A stretch of 64,000 nucleotides of DNA, from assembly GCF_003325455.1 (NCBI RefSeq), contig NZ_CP025198.1, forward strand, positions 1,984,001-2,048,000. Reading direction: 5' to 3'. The stretch's first letter is position 1. Every line of letters starts with the position of its first letter. The position numbers and the translations under genes were made by a program. The DNA comes from Acidipropionibacterium virtanenii. Lineage in GTDB: Bacteria > Actinomycetota > Actinomycetes > Propionibacteriales > Propionibacteriaceae. Below are positions 31,312-39,089 of this stretch, piece by piece. The notes beneath the pieces were generated by a model. The model saw nothing but the letters and a program-made list of their open reading frames with translations. It was not told the origin of the DNA and did no database searches.

Positions 31312-32163
31312 ATGCCTGCTGTTGACCTCATCGCCTCCGACCTCGACCGCACCTTCCTGGGCGCCGACAAGCTGCCCTCGGCCGAGAACCTCCAGGCCGT
31401 CCGCGACGCGACCGACGCCGGTGTGAAGATGGTCTTCGCCACCGGCCGGCCGTACCGCTGGCTCGACGTGCTGGAGATCCTGGCACCTGTTCATCCCACG
31501 GTCATCTCCGCGAACGGCGCGGTGAGTGTCGACGTCGCCACCGGGGAGGTGCTGCACCAGCGCGGTTTCGACCTCGACGTGCTGCGCGGGATCGTCGACG
31601 ATGTGCGGCGGGTGGTGCCCGGGGCCCTGTTCTGCACCGAGGAGGCGCGCACCTGGGGTGTCGAGCCCGGCTTCGACCGGTCGTTCGACAAGGGCCTGCC
31701 CGACGCCGAGGCGCCGATCGAGGATCTGTTGGCGGCCGGGCCTCAGGTGGTGAAGTTCCTGGTCAAGGCCTACGGCGTGCCCTCGGATGAGCTGTACGGG
31801 ATGGTCGCTGCGGTGGTCGGCGACCGGGCGGTGACGACCTATTCCTTCCAGGGCCCCGACGGGATCCTGGAGATCTCGGCACCCGGCGTCACCAAGGGTG
31901 CTGCGCTGGCCCAGGTGTGCCAGGATCTGGACGTCGATCCGGCCCGGGCCGCGGCATTCGGCGACATGCCCAATGACGTGTCCATGCTCGACCTGGTGGG
32001 CCACCCCTTCGTGGTGTCCAACGGCCACCCCGATCTGCTGACCCGCGGGTACACGGTGGTGGGCCATCACGACGACAGTGCGGTGGGCCGGACCATCCAG
32101 CAGCTGCTCGCAGTCGACGGGCATCCAAGCCCGATGCGCTCGCCTCTGAGCGGCGCCCACTGA
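31312..32163 (+). CDS. HAD-superfamily hydrolase, Cof/SupH type
   Basis: 283 residues. Motif I is DLDRT (SDLDRTFLG, residues 9-17), slightly unusual because most Cof-type enzymes have DxDGT. Motif II is in VFATGRP, and motif IV in AFGDMPNDVSML. The large alpha/beta cap (class C2) is present. These phosphatases act on sugar phosphates or flavin/PLP phosphates. The start is one base after the upstream stop, suggesting an operon with the membrane protein. Substrate unknown. Confidence 0.85.
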   Translation: MPAVDLIASDLDRTFLGADKLPSAENLQAVRDATDAGVKMVFATGRPYRWLDVLEILAPVHPTVISANGAVSVDVATGEVLHQRGFDLDVLRGIVDDVRRVVPGALFCTEEARTWGVEPGFDRSFDKGLPDAEAPIEDLLAAGPQVVKFLVKAYGVPSDELYGMVAAVVGDRAVTTYSFQGPDGILEISAPGVTKGAALAQVCQDLDVDPARAAAFGDMPNDVSMLDLVGHPFVVSNGHPDLLTRGYTVVGHHDDSAVGRTIQQLLAVDGHPSPMRSPLSGAH

Positions 32164-32190
32164 CTTCCCGCTAGAGTGTGCGTGCCGCTG

Positions 32191-32264
32191 GGGGCGTTAG
32201 CTCAGCCGGTCAGAGCAGGGGACTCATAATCCCCGGGTCGTGGGTTCGAGCCCCACACGCCCCA
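32191..32264 (+). tRNA. tRNA with CAU anticodon (elongator Met or lysidine-modified Ile2)
   Basis: Folds as a standard cloverleaf: acceptor GGGGCGT/ACGCCCC, D arm with AGCTCAGCCGGTCAGAGC, anticodon stem GGGGA/TCCCC around CTCATAA, T arm GTGGG-TTCGAGC-CCCAC. Discriminator A at 32264 is followed by encoded CCA (32265-32267). The TTAGCTC/GAGCAGG pattern resembles E. coli tRNA-Ile2 as much as elongator Met, so the amino acid is left open. It borders a decayed accessory region downstream. Confidence 0.93.
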
Positions 32265-32414
32265 CCACCTGACATACCTAGTCAGGGCAGAGTTCGGCCC
32301 CCTCCCGAGTATCGCCGGGAGGGGCCGATCCTGTACCTGGCCACGGCCTGGCCACCGATGTACCGGAGTCGGTACCGGTCGCGGTGGGTATCGCTCCATC
32401 GCGGCCCAGAGTGG

Positions 32415-32906
32415 TCACGCACCTGTGCCCGTGCCCATCACCGCCCTGAGGGTGGACCCGAACCGCTCGGCAGCGTGCTCGGTGCCCGCGTCGGTCGGCT
32501 GGGCATAGGTCGAGTGGAAGGTGGCGACGTCATCGCCGATGACCGAGGCTCCATCGATGTCGGAGACCTCGGCGTCGGGGTAGTCCACGTTCAGCAGCCG
32601 GTCGATCTCTTCGGCCCAGTCCAGGCGGGTCCGCCGCGCCCGGGCATCGGCGTGGCGCCAGCCCGCCAACGGTTCGGTGCACATGAAGATCGAGCAGGTG
32701 CCGGCCCGCACGTACTCACAGTCCTCCCTGAGATCGGATCCCGGGCGGGCGGGCAGGGGCTCGCGGACCTCCCCGAGCAGCTGGTAGGGCTTCTCATCGA
32801 GGCAGATCACCGGGCGGGCCGGATCGTAGGGGCGGGCGTAGACATCCAGGACGTCCTCCATGCGGGCCACGAACTGCCCGTTGGCCTTCGGGGGGATCGT
32901 CGGCAC
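32415..32906 (-). pseudogene. IS630 transposase, catalytic part, truncated and fused to foreign tail
   Basis: Residues 1-112 match the IS630 DDE region: [20 protein letters not shown], then [14 protein letters not shown] with the first catalytic Asp, then the DYPDAE segment. The remaining catalytic Asp and Glu are absent. From about 32570 the frame runs into about 50 residues ([20 protein letters not shown] onward) that are not transposase and look like the C-terminus of some other protein. No start codon with a Shine-Dalgarno is present; expression would need frameshifting from 32911-33396. Confidence 0.75.
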
Positions 32907-32910
32907 TTTT

Positions 32911-33396
32911 TCAGATGAGGACGAAGTGCCGTTTTTTCAAGACCCGGCCGATGGTCGAGTGGTCCAGGTCGGGAATGTCGTCGGCCAGCCCGACGTGCTT
33001 CTCCAGCAGCCGCAGGCTCCAGCGGTCGTACCCGTCGGGAGGATCGGTGCAGGCCATCGCGATGATCCTGGCCTCCACCTCGCCGGTGACCTTCGGGTCG
33101 ACCGGCGGGCGCTCGCGCCGTCTGCGGCGGATCGTGGCCTCCACGTCCTGGCCGAGGCCGGCATGGACCAGCGCCACCTTACGGATCGTGTCGAGGGCCA
33201 CCCCGACCCGATCGGCGATCTGGGACTGGGTGGCCACCGGCCCCCGACGGTCGGGATCGTTCTCATCGAGTTCCAGCAGGATCCGGGCCCGCCGGACCTG
33301 CTGGGCCGGATGCGATCCGGTACGAACCAAACGTCTCAACATGGCCCTGTCAGCCTCATCGAGCCGGACCGGGTGCGCTTTCGCCCGTGACATCAC
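32911..33396 (-). pseudogene. IS630 transposase, N-terminal helix-turn-helix part
   Basis: 161 residues. The N-terminal DNA-binding half of an IS630 transposase: RLDEADRAMLRRLVRTGSHP, a helix-turn-helix (ATQSQIADRVGVALDTIRKV) and a second winged region ([24 protein letters not shown]). It stops at 32911. A -1 shift on the AAAAAA run at the RVLKK codons would continue as TALRPHLKK, the family's next segment, and a further shift is needed to reach 32906. The first slip could be programmed, as in several IS families; the second is probably a mutation. Confidence 0.7.
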
Positions 33397-33505
33397 TGCC
33401 TCGATCCTGACGGCCCGAAGAGGGGAAGGGGACCGTCACCACTCGTCATACACGACCAAACCCGCCAGTTAGCGGCGACACTCTACTAGGTCTTGGGCAG
33501 GCCAG

Positions 33506-34153
33506 TTAGGGGCGCCTCTGGAATCCGGGCGGCGTCGGACGGCGGCCGGAGCGCCGGTCCCTGGTGAGGGACGCGGGATCTGCCCAGCGGGAGCTGATCC
33601 CGCGTTCCTTGCAGAATGCTGCGATGTCGGAACCGAGCAGACGGCTGGTCTTTTGGAGGTTCGAGGCTGTGGGGCGCCGGTGAAGGCGATCATCCTGCCA
33701 GTCGATCCAGCCTATGAAGGCCGTCTTGTCGGCTTCCTCGACCTCGTTGCGCATGGTCCTGGGGATCTCGTGGGGCGGGACCCAGGCACGTACTTTGGCG
33801 TGGATGGCGCCAGCGTCAGCGGCTTGAAGGAGTTCGCTGGTGGGCCAGGGACGGTTGCCCGAGTGGCCGATACCGAGCACGGCCAGCAGGGCTTTGTAGG
33901 TGGAGCGGTCGAGCAGCGCGGAGGCCCAGAGCATTCCACGAGGGCCCTGGTCAACCTGGTAGATGGCAGACCAGCCGGAGGTGCCGACGTGGGCGATGAG
34001 AAGGTCATGAGGCGGGTCGTTCTCGGCGGTGAGGAGGCTGTCGAACTCGTGGCGGGTTGCTCCGACAGTGAGGGTGAAGCGGTAGAGGACTCGTTGGCCT
34101 CCGGCGGCTCTGGTGCGGTTCAGAGCGTCTGTGATTTGTGGAAGGTCTGTCAT
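33506..34153 (-). CDS. DUF6037-like protein
   Basis: 215 residues from ATG at 34153, which follows GGGGGAA. The C-terminal part (EVEEADKTAFIGW, then NLQKTSRLLG and ISSRW) resembles DUF6037, a family of unknown function; this match is from memory of the family pattern and needs a profile search. The N-terminal part has RVLYRFTLTVGATRHEFDSLL. No membrane segment is seen. The frame remains open upstream into the DUF6036 relic, so the two may now be read as one. Located in a decayed accessory stretch, possibly a former defence or toxin-antitoxin locus. Confidence 0.55.
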   Translation of the reverse strand: MTDLPQITDALNRTRAAGGQRVLYRFTLTVGATRHEFDSLLTAENDPPHDLLIAHVGTSGWSAIYQVDQGPRGMLWASALLDRSTYKALLAVLGIGHSGNRPWPTSELLQAADAGAIHAKVRAWVPPHEIPRTMRNEVEEADKTAFIGWIDWQDDRLHRRPTASNLQKTSRLLGSDIAAFCKERGISSRWADPASLTRDRRSGRRPTPPGFQRRP

Positions 34154-34217
34154 TGCTGGTTCCCCCGGGTGTGAGTGGTACTCCTTCTTGCGTGATTGTG
34201 CGCCGTTGAGGTGGGGG

Positions 34218-34569
34218 CGGGGGGCGGATTTCAGAAGGTCCTCGGTGAGGTAACAGTGGCGTGTCAGGAGCTTCTGGGGACCATAAGTCCGTTCCAACAG
34301 GTCGAGGGCCTTGTCGGCGCTGGTGTAGCCAGCCACGTCGAACAGCGTCGCTGCGTCGTCGATGTCACGTGTGGCCCCGTCCGGAATGGAGCTTCATGGC
34401 CAGCAGATACTCCGGTGAAGCCACTTGGACCAGCAGAGAGTCGGATTCGTAGACGATCCGCGCCTCGGCGTCGTTGATTCAGTTTGCGCTGGTCCAGTTC
34501 GGCCGACAGCTCATCGAACAAGTCGTGCAACTGGTCTGCGCTGAAGTCGGGCCCCTCGCCGTCACTCAT
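34218..34569 (-). pseudogene. DUF6036-type nucleotidyltransferase relic
   Basis: ATG at 34569 starts MSDGEGPDFSADQLHDLFDE, then LSAELDQRKLN, the opening of DUF6036 nucleotidyltransferase-like proteins. A piece of about 80 residues that should follow, with the G-G-x-A nucleotidyltransferase core, is missing. The match resumes in a second frame with INDAEARIVYES, then SLLVQVASPEYLLAMKLHSG, and in a third frame with RDIDDAATLFDVAGYTSADK, then LLERTYG. Two frame changes and the deletion make it non-functional. Its stop is lost and the last frame runs into the DUF6037-like gene. Confidence 0.7.
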
Positions 34570-34914
34570 GCGCGGTTGAGCGCATTCGCGCTGATGAAGA
34601 CGCCACGGCGCCGGAATGCCGGCGGCGACTGCCTGTCAGCCTCGGCGTAGAAGGACGGAGACTGAGCCGGGTACCAGTGCTCAGGCGTACCGATTCTTCC
34701 TGCGCAGTGAGGTGTCGGCCTGCGGGCCCGGGGAAGGTCCTGGTGGCCCGTCTCTGCTCCGCTACGATCTCGGCGTCCGCACACGCCCAGAACGCCTTCG
34801 ATGTGCTGGCCGACCCGTTCAGCGGACAGGTCCGGGGGGCTCCATGTGCGGGCTGGGCAGGAGGTTGCACCGGGCGCCCGCGACTGAGCCCGGCAGATCC
34901 GGCTGGACGGGCTG
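34570..34914. other. Stretch with broken reading frames, no intact gene
   Basis: 345 bases between the DUF6036 relic and the acetyltransferase. A minus-strand frame (34566-34784) ends in TGA overlapping the relic's ATG (ATGA), as in a former operon, but its protein (with FYAEADRQSPPAFRRRGVF near the end) is not recognisable. Neighbouring frames carry short conserved-looking bits such as HLTAQEE. Most likely a decayed partner gene of the nucleotidyltransferase; no function is assigned. Confidence 0.4.
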
Positions 34915-35766
34915 CTAACAAAGGGCCCCGCTCAATGGCGCGAACTGATATCCCCCGGTGCCGACGGGAACCGGACCATGGACCATGTATGTCAGGCTGG
35001 CCGTCTCCTGGAACCCATGGGCGCGAGCCCAAGCCAGTAGCTCGTGATGGTTGGCCCAGATCTGCAAGGTGATCGGTTCCTGGGCACCCTGGCACAGTGC
35101 CGCCAGGACCCGTGAGGCTGCCGACGGGCTGCGAGCTGTCAGCGGACCAACCAGGGACCCGGCACCGTGGTCACGGATCCCTCCGAAGCCGAGGATCTGG
35201 CCGTCCTGCGATGTGTCGACGACCATGCGCCGCGATATCTGCATCGCTATGGCCATGGCTTCGCCTCGTGGCCAGCCATAGGCGGTTGTGTCCAGTGACG
35301 CCATGGCCGCGAGGTCGTGGCTGCAGCCCGGCCTGACAGATGGGAGATTGATATCGGCGGACGGGCCGTCGAAATGGTCTGCGTGGAGTTGGATGATGCG
35401 CCCACGCGGGATGAATCCGATACGGCGGTACACGGGAGCCCCCATCGACGTGGCGGCGAGGGCGAAGGACCGTACCGGCAGTCTGGCCATCGCGTGGCGC
35501 ATCATGGAAGTGCCGATGCCCCTCCTCTGGTAGGTGTCTTTGACCAGCAGCATTCCCAGAACGCACACGTCTCCTTGACGGATGGTGGTGATCGTGGAGA
35601 CAAGCTCGTCGTCTACGTACAGGGCGAAGCAGGCTCCTTGATGGAGCAGAGCCTTCCATTCAGGCTCGTGGATGGTCCAGCCTCGACTCCTCGCCAGGTC
35701 CAGAGCATCATGGAGCGCCTCACGTGTCAGTTCTTGGATACCAGTCAGCTTTTCCGATGCATGCAT
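34915..35766 (-). CDS. GNAT-family N-acetyltransferase, tandem-domain
   Basis: 283 residues. The N-terminal half is a complete GNAT domain with the acetyl-CoA pyrophosphate loop in LLVKDTYQRRGIGTSMMRHA and the beta-bulge strand SFALAATSMGAPVYRRIGF. The C-terminal half looks like a second, weaker GNAT fold ending ELLAWARAHGFQETASLTYM. ATG at 35766 is preceded by GGGTGGGAA. It lies 24 bp downstream of another GNAT gene on the same strand. Substrate unknown. Confidence 0.8.
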   Translation of the reverse strand: MHASEKLTGIQELTREALHDALDLARSRGWTIHEPEWKALLHQGACFALYVDDELVSTITTIRQGDVCVLGMLLVKDTYQRRGIGTSMMRHAMARLPVRSFALAATSMGAPVYRRIGFIPRGRIIQLHADHFDGPSADINLPSVRPGCSHDLAAMASLDTTAYGWPRGEAMAIAMQISRRMVVDTSQDGQILGFGGIRDHGAGSLVGPLTARSPSAASRVLAALCQGAQEPITLQIWANHHELLAWARAHGFQETASLTYMVHGPVPVGTGGYQFAPLSGALC

Positions 35767-35790
35767 GGGAATAGTGTTCCCACCCTCCGG

Positions 35791-36327
35791 TCAGGCGGGC
35801 CAGATGGTGGTGGGCATCCAGTAGCGGCGCACGATCCCGCCGTCGGGGCCGGCTCCGCGATCGTGCAGCACCCCTGCGCAGTTCTCGATGACCCCGATCG
35901 AGGCGGTGTTGTCATCGTCGCAGGTGACCAGGGCCGGATCGATGCCCATCCGGGCGCAGGCGGCCAGCGCCCGCCGGAGCAGATCCGTGGCGTATCCGTG
36001 ACGCCGCCACTCCGGGCGCACCCCGTATCCGATGTGGCCGCCGAACCGGCGCAGGACGTCGTTGAGCTCGTGACGGATGCTCACCCGTCCGATGAGCCGA
36101 CCATCCACCTCGGCGACGAGGAAGGTGGCGGGGACGTATCCGGGCGTCAGACCCTCGCCGTGCTCCTGGGAGCGGATGCGCGCCACGAAGTCGGGCCACG
36201 GCTCGTTCTCGCGCCGGTCGGGCAGGAACTGGAAGTGCTCCGGGGCCAGCTCCTGCTCGGCGGCCAGCGCCTCGGCCCGGTCGGCCGCCGTCAGGGGGCG
36301 CAACGTCATGGATGGTCCATCGCTCAT
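35791..36327 (-). CDS. GNAT-family N-acetyltransferase
   Basis: 178 residues, single GNAT domain. Acetyl-CoA-binding segment is GYGVRPEWRRHGYATDLLRRAL, with a conserved Asn-containing DDDNTASIGVIENCAG near the C-terminus, as in acetyltransferases acting on protein N-termini or small amines. It forms a likely two-gene operon with the GNAT gene at 34915. ATG at 36327; an internal ATG at codon 7 is an alternative. Substrate unknown. Confidence 0.82.
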   Translation of the reverse strand: MSDGPSMTLRPLTAADRAEALAAEQELAPEHFQFLPDRRENEPWPDFVARIRSQEHGEGLTPGYVPATFLVAEVDGRLIGRVSIRHELNDVLRRFGGHIGYGVRPEWRRHGYATDLLRRALAACARMGIDPALVTCDDDNTASIGVIENCAGVLHDRGAGPDGGIVRRYWMPTTIWPA

Positions 36328-36446
36328 GGCTCGACAATAGGCGCCGAGGCTTCCCGTAGTGTTCAGTCGACCCTGTCAGCCCGTCATCGGGGGCCTGTCG
36401 CACGACCGAGCGCCACATGCTGGCCGACCCCCGGGACCTGAACGCG

Positions 36447-36480
36447 CTGCGGGGCGGGGCCCGAAGGCCCCGCCCCGCAG
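36447..36480. terminator. 15 bp perfect hairpin with CGAA tetraloop
   Basis: CTGCGGGGCGGGGCC pairs perfectly with GGCCCCGCCCCGCAG around CGAA. It lies just after the efflux pump stop (minus strand) and before the upstream GNAT gene, in a 181-base gap holding no gene. Very stable and lacking a T-run, as is usual for terminators in high-GC actinobacteria. Confidence 0.75.
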
Positions 36481-36508
36481 GCGGCTCAGTGATCCTGGAG
36501 GGTTGGGA

Positions 36509-38269
36509 TCACTGCCTGGATGACGACTCCGTCGACGATTCGCCCGATCCCTCGGACACAAGGACGCCGGTCTCTTCGGGCCTCCCGGATGCGCCGGACT
36601 CGACGGCCTCGGACTCCGCGGCGGAGATCTCCTTGGCTCGACGGGTGGCGTCGAGCCTGGCGGCCTCAGCGATCCGCTGCTCCTCGGTGTCGTAGACGGT
36701 GGTGCGCAGCGGCTTGTTCGTGATGAAGAGGGTCAGCAGCACGGCGATCACGATGAATGGCACGGCGGTCCAGAACACCGAGTGCATCGAGTCGGCCATT
36801 CCGTCGCGCACGGCGGTCAGCATCATGGGCGGCAGCTTGCCGATCTTGGAGGTGTCCAGCGCCGAACCCGCGTCGATGGATCCGCCTGAAGCGACGAGCT
36901 TCGCCCGCGCGGCGGCGGGTAGGTGGCTCATGATGTTCGCCTGGAGCCCCGAACTCATCACGGTTCCGAGGACTGCTGTGCCCACGGTCGAGCCGAGGTT
37001 GCGGAAGAACTGCACCGCAGAGGTCGCGATGCCCATCTCGGCCCGCTTGGCGTTGTTCTGCACCACCAGGGTGAAGACCTGCATGGACAGGCCCAGACCG
37101 ATGCCGATGACCACCAGCAGGCCCGACAGGGTCAGCTTCGAGGACTCAGCGCTCAGCGTGGTGAGCCCCAGGTAGCCCAGCAGCATGACCACCAGGCCGC
37201 CGATCATGAATCCCTTGTACCGGCCGGTCTTCGTGATGAGCATGCCGACGCAGATCGACACGATGATCATGGCGATCGACAGCGGCATGAGGATGACGCC
37301 GGAGTTCGTCGCCGACGCGCTGAGCACCACCTGGGCGAAGACCGGGATGTAGATGATCGCCCCGAACATGGCCACCGACAGCAGGAAGGAGGCCAGCACC
37401 GACAGGGTGAAGATGTTCTGGCTGAACAGGCGCAGCGGCAGCAGCGGGTTGACCGCCTTGAACTCGGCCCACACGAACAGGCCCAGGAGGACGGCACCTG
37501 CGGCGTACATGCCGATGATCGTGGCCGAGCCCCAGGCGTACTGGTTGCCGCCCCAGGTGGTGGCCAGCAGGATCAGGACGAGGGCCGGAACCAGAGCCAG
37601 CGAGCCCCACAGGTCGAACGTGGTCCTCGACGCGGTGCGCGGCAGGTGGAGGAACCGGATGATGAAGTACAGCGCGACCAGGCCGATCGGGATCGGCAGG
37701 AAGAACAGCCATCGCCAGTTCATGTTGTCGGTGATCCAGCCGCCGGCGAGCGGGCCGAGCACCGAGGTCACACCGAAGACGGCGCCCATGATGCCCTGGT
37801 ACTTGCCGCGGTTCCGCGCCGGGATGATGTCACCGATGATGGTCTGGGACAGCGGCTGCAGGCAGCCCATCCCGATGCCCTGCACGGCGCGGGCACCGAC
37901 CAGGAACCAGAAGCTCTGCGCGAATCCCGACAGCAAGGATCCGCACATGAAGACCACCAGTCCGGCGATGTAGAAGCCCCGGCGGCCGTACATGTCCGAC
38001 AACTTGCCGACGATCGGCACAACGATGGCCGAGGCCAGCATGGCCGCCGTCGCGATCCAGGAGTAGTGCGCCATGCCCCCCAGCTGTGCGACGATCCTCG
38101 GCATCGCGGGCCCGACGATCGTCTGGCTGATGGAGCTCACCAGCATGCCCAGGATCAGCCCCAGGAAGACGTTGCGCTGGGCGGAACTCATCCTGAACCC
38201 GCCCGCAGCGTCACCCGGCCCGGCAGCATCATTGCGCGCCCCCTGGGCGCTCACTGCACTACTACTCAC
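36509..38269 (-). CDS. DHA2-family (EmrB/QacA) drug efflux MFS transporter
   Basis: 586 residues with about 14 hydrophobic helices, the DHA2 pattern. Family signatures include LGLILGMLVSSISQTIVGPAMPRI in helix 1, KLSDMYGRRGFYIAG (motif A) after helix 2 and GPLAGGWITD (motif C) in helix 5. The C-terminus is a charged cytosolic tail. GTG at 38269 is chosen for the GGAG six bases upstream and conserved core start. It is divergent from a TetR regulator with a shared palindromic operator. It probably exports cationic or amphipathic toxicants using the proton gradient. Confidence 0.9.
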   Translation of the reverse strand: MSSSAVSAQGARNDAAGPGDAAGGFRMSSAQRNVFLGLILGMLVSSISQTIVGPAMPRIVAQLGGMAHYSWIATAAMLASAIVVPIVGKLSDMYGRRGFYIAGLVVFMCGSLLSGFAQSFWFLVGARAVQGIGMGCLQPLSQTIIGDIIPARNRGKYQGIMGAVFGVTSVLGPLAGGWITDNMNWRWLFFLPIPIGLVALYFIIRFLHLPRTASRTTFDLWGSLALVPALVLILLATTWGGNQYAWGSATIIGMYAAGAVLLGLFVWAEFKAVNPLLPLRLFSQNIFTLSVLASFLLSVAMFGAIIYIPVFAQVVLSASATNSGVILMPLSIAMIIVSICVGMLITKTGRYKGFMIGGLVVMLLGYLGLTTLSAESSKLTLSGLLVVIGIGLGLSMQVFTLVVQNNAKRAEMGIATSAVQFFRNLGSTVGTAVLGTVMSSGLQANIMSHLPAAARAKLVASGGSIDAGSALDTSKIGKLPPMMLTAVRDGMADSMHSVFWTAVPFIVIAVLLTLFITNKPLRTTVYDTEEQRIAEAARLDATRRAKEISAAESEAVESGASGRPEETGVLVSEGSGESSTESSSRQ

Positions 38270-38294
38270 GTGTGTCTCCTCCAGAACATAGACG

Positions 38295-38316
38295 GCCGCG
38301 GACATTCGTCCGCGGC
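38295..38316 (-). promoter_or_regulatory. Perfect 9 bp hairpin in the efflux-pump mRNA leader
   Basis: GCCGCGGAC and GTCCGCGGC form a perfect inverted repeat with a 4-base ATTC spacer, between the promoter at 38327-38354 and the Shine-Dalgarno of the pump. It would be near the 5' end of the transcript and could affect mRNA stability or translation, or act as a second operator. Confidence 0.4.
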
Positions 38317-38326
38317 GACCGGGACG

Positions 38327-38355
38327 ACTATACTCCGACTTGCAGTGCATGCAAG
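38327..38355 (-). promoter_or_regulatory. Efflux-pump promoter overlapping a TetR-type palindrome
   Basis: On the minus strand TTGCAT (38354-38349) is spaced 16 bp from TATAGT (38332-38327). A perfect inverted repeat CTTGCA-N5-TGCAAG covers 38339-38355 and overlaps the -35 box. On the plus strand TATACT (38329-38334) is a -10 box for the regulator, with the same palindrome just downstream. One bound TetR dimer could therefore repress both genes. Confidence 0.6.
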
Positions 38356-38390
38356 ATTGCAGATTCTGAATTTTCGGAGGTGTGCCACAG

Positions 38391-39029
38391 ATGACCGACG
38401 GTTCCGTGACCGAGGTCCGGCCCGAGGGCTCCGGGCGAACGGCCCGACAGCCCGAAGGTCTCAGGGAGCAGAAGAAGCGCAGGACCCGGGAGGAGATTCA
38501 CCGCGCGGCTCTCGAGATGGTGCTTGACGACGGTCTTGAGAACGTGACGGTCGATCAGATCGCCGAACGGGTGGGCATCTCCCAGCGCACCTTCTTCAAC
38601 TACTTCCCGAACAAGGAGGCCGCGATCATCGGCCTGCGACCGGACGCGGCCGAGCAGTATGCCCGGACCTTTCTCGCCAGGCCCGCCGACGAGCATGCCT
38701 GGGATTCCGTCGTGCAGTCGGTCCGCGAGGCGCTCAACCGCGATCCGGAACAGCACCGGATGCGCCGGGCCGTGCTCTTCAGGCATCCGGAACTCATGCG
38801 GGGCCTGCTCACAATCTTCCACGAGCTCCGCGACGCCGGGGCCGAGGCCCTGGCGGCCAGGATGGAGGCCCAGGGCATAGATCCCCAGGAGGCGCGGCGG
38901 CTGGCGATCGTCTATATCAATCTTTCCAGCACGCTGCTGATGAGCGCCGCCCAGCTCTCCCACGAGGAGCACACCAGCTCCGACGAGGCCCTTGACAGAG
39001 TCCTCACCATCATCGCGATGACCGGCTGA
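38391..39029 (+). CDS. TetR-family transcriptional regulator
   Basis: 212 residues from ATG at 38391, with GGAGG ten bases upstream; the GTG at 38382 is too close to that site. The N-terminal TetR helix-turn-helix is VTVDQIAERVGISQRTFFNYFPNKEAA, and the C-terminal ligand-binding domain is all-helical. Divergent from the EmrB-type pump with a shared operator (38339-38355), so it most likely represses the pump and itself until a pump substrate binds. Confidence 0.9.
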   Translation: MTDGSVTEVRPEGSGRTARQPEGLREQKKRRTREEIHRAALEMVLDDGLENVTVDQIAERVGISQRTFFNYFPNKEAAIIGLRPDAAEQYARTFLARPADEHAWDSVVQSVREALNRDPEQHRMRRAVLFRHPELMRGLLTIFHELRDAGAEALAARMEAQGIDPQEARRLAIVYINLSSTLLMSAAQLSHEEHTSSDEALDRVLTIIAMTG

Positions 39030-39089
39030 GGTCTGTGACGACCGCCCGGTGCGAGGCACTCATAGATTGGCTCGATAGACTGTCGCATC

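Larger units (their letters stand above)
32415..33396 (-). mobile_element. Truncated IS630-family element
   Basis: Two minus-strand reading frames together give most of an IS630 transposase, read from 33396 toward 32571. The 3' third, including the second and third DDE residues, is missing; the sequence from about 32570 to 32415 is unrelated but in frame. Frames are interrupted near 32900-32935 around A-rich runs. The gap 33397-33505 carries an imperfect 14 bp direct repeat (33464-33477 and 33501-33514) and no gene. Terminal inverted repeats could not be identified, so the element's exact ends are uncertain. Confidence 0.75.

Noticed and set aside
34562-35095. 177-residue minus-strand frame
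   Set aside because: Overlaps the acetyltransferase in another frame and is a low-complexity Arg/Pro/Ala product with no family match.
32191-36400. tRNA-bounded integrated island with att sites
   Set aside because: No copy of the tRNA 3' end and no integrase gene were seen downstream; only IS remnants and decayed genes support an accessory region.
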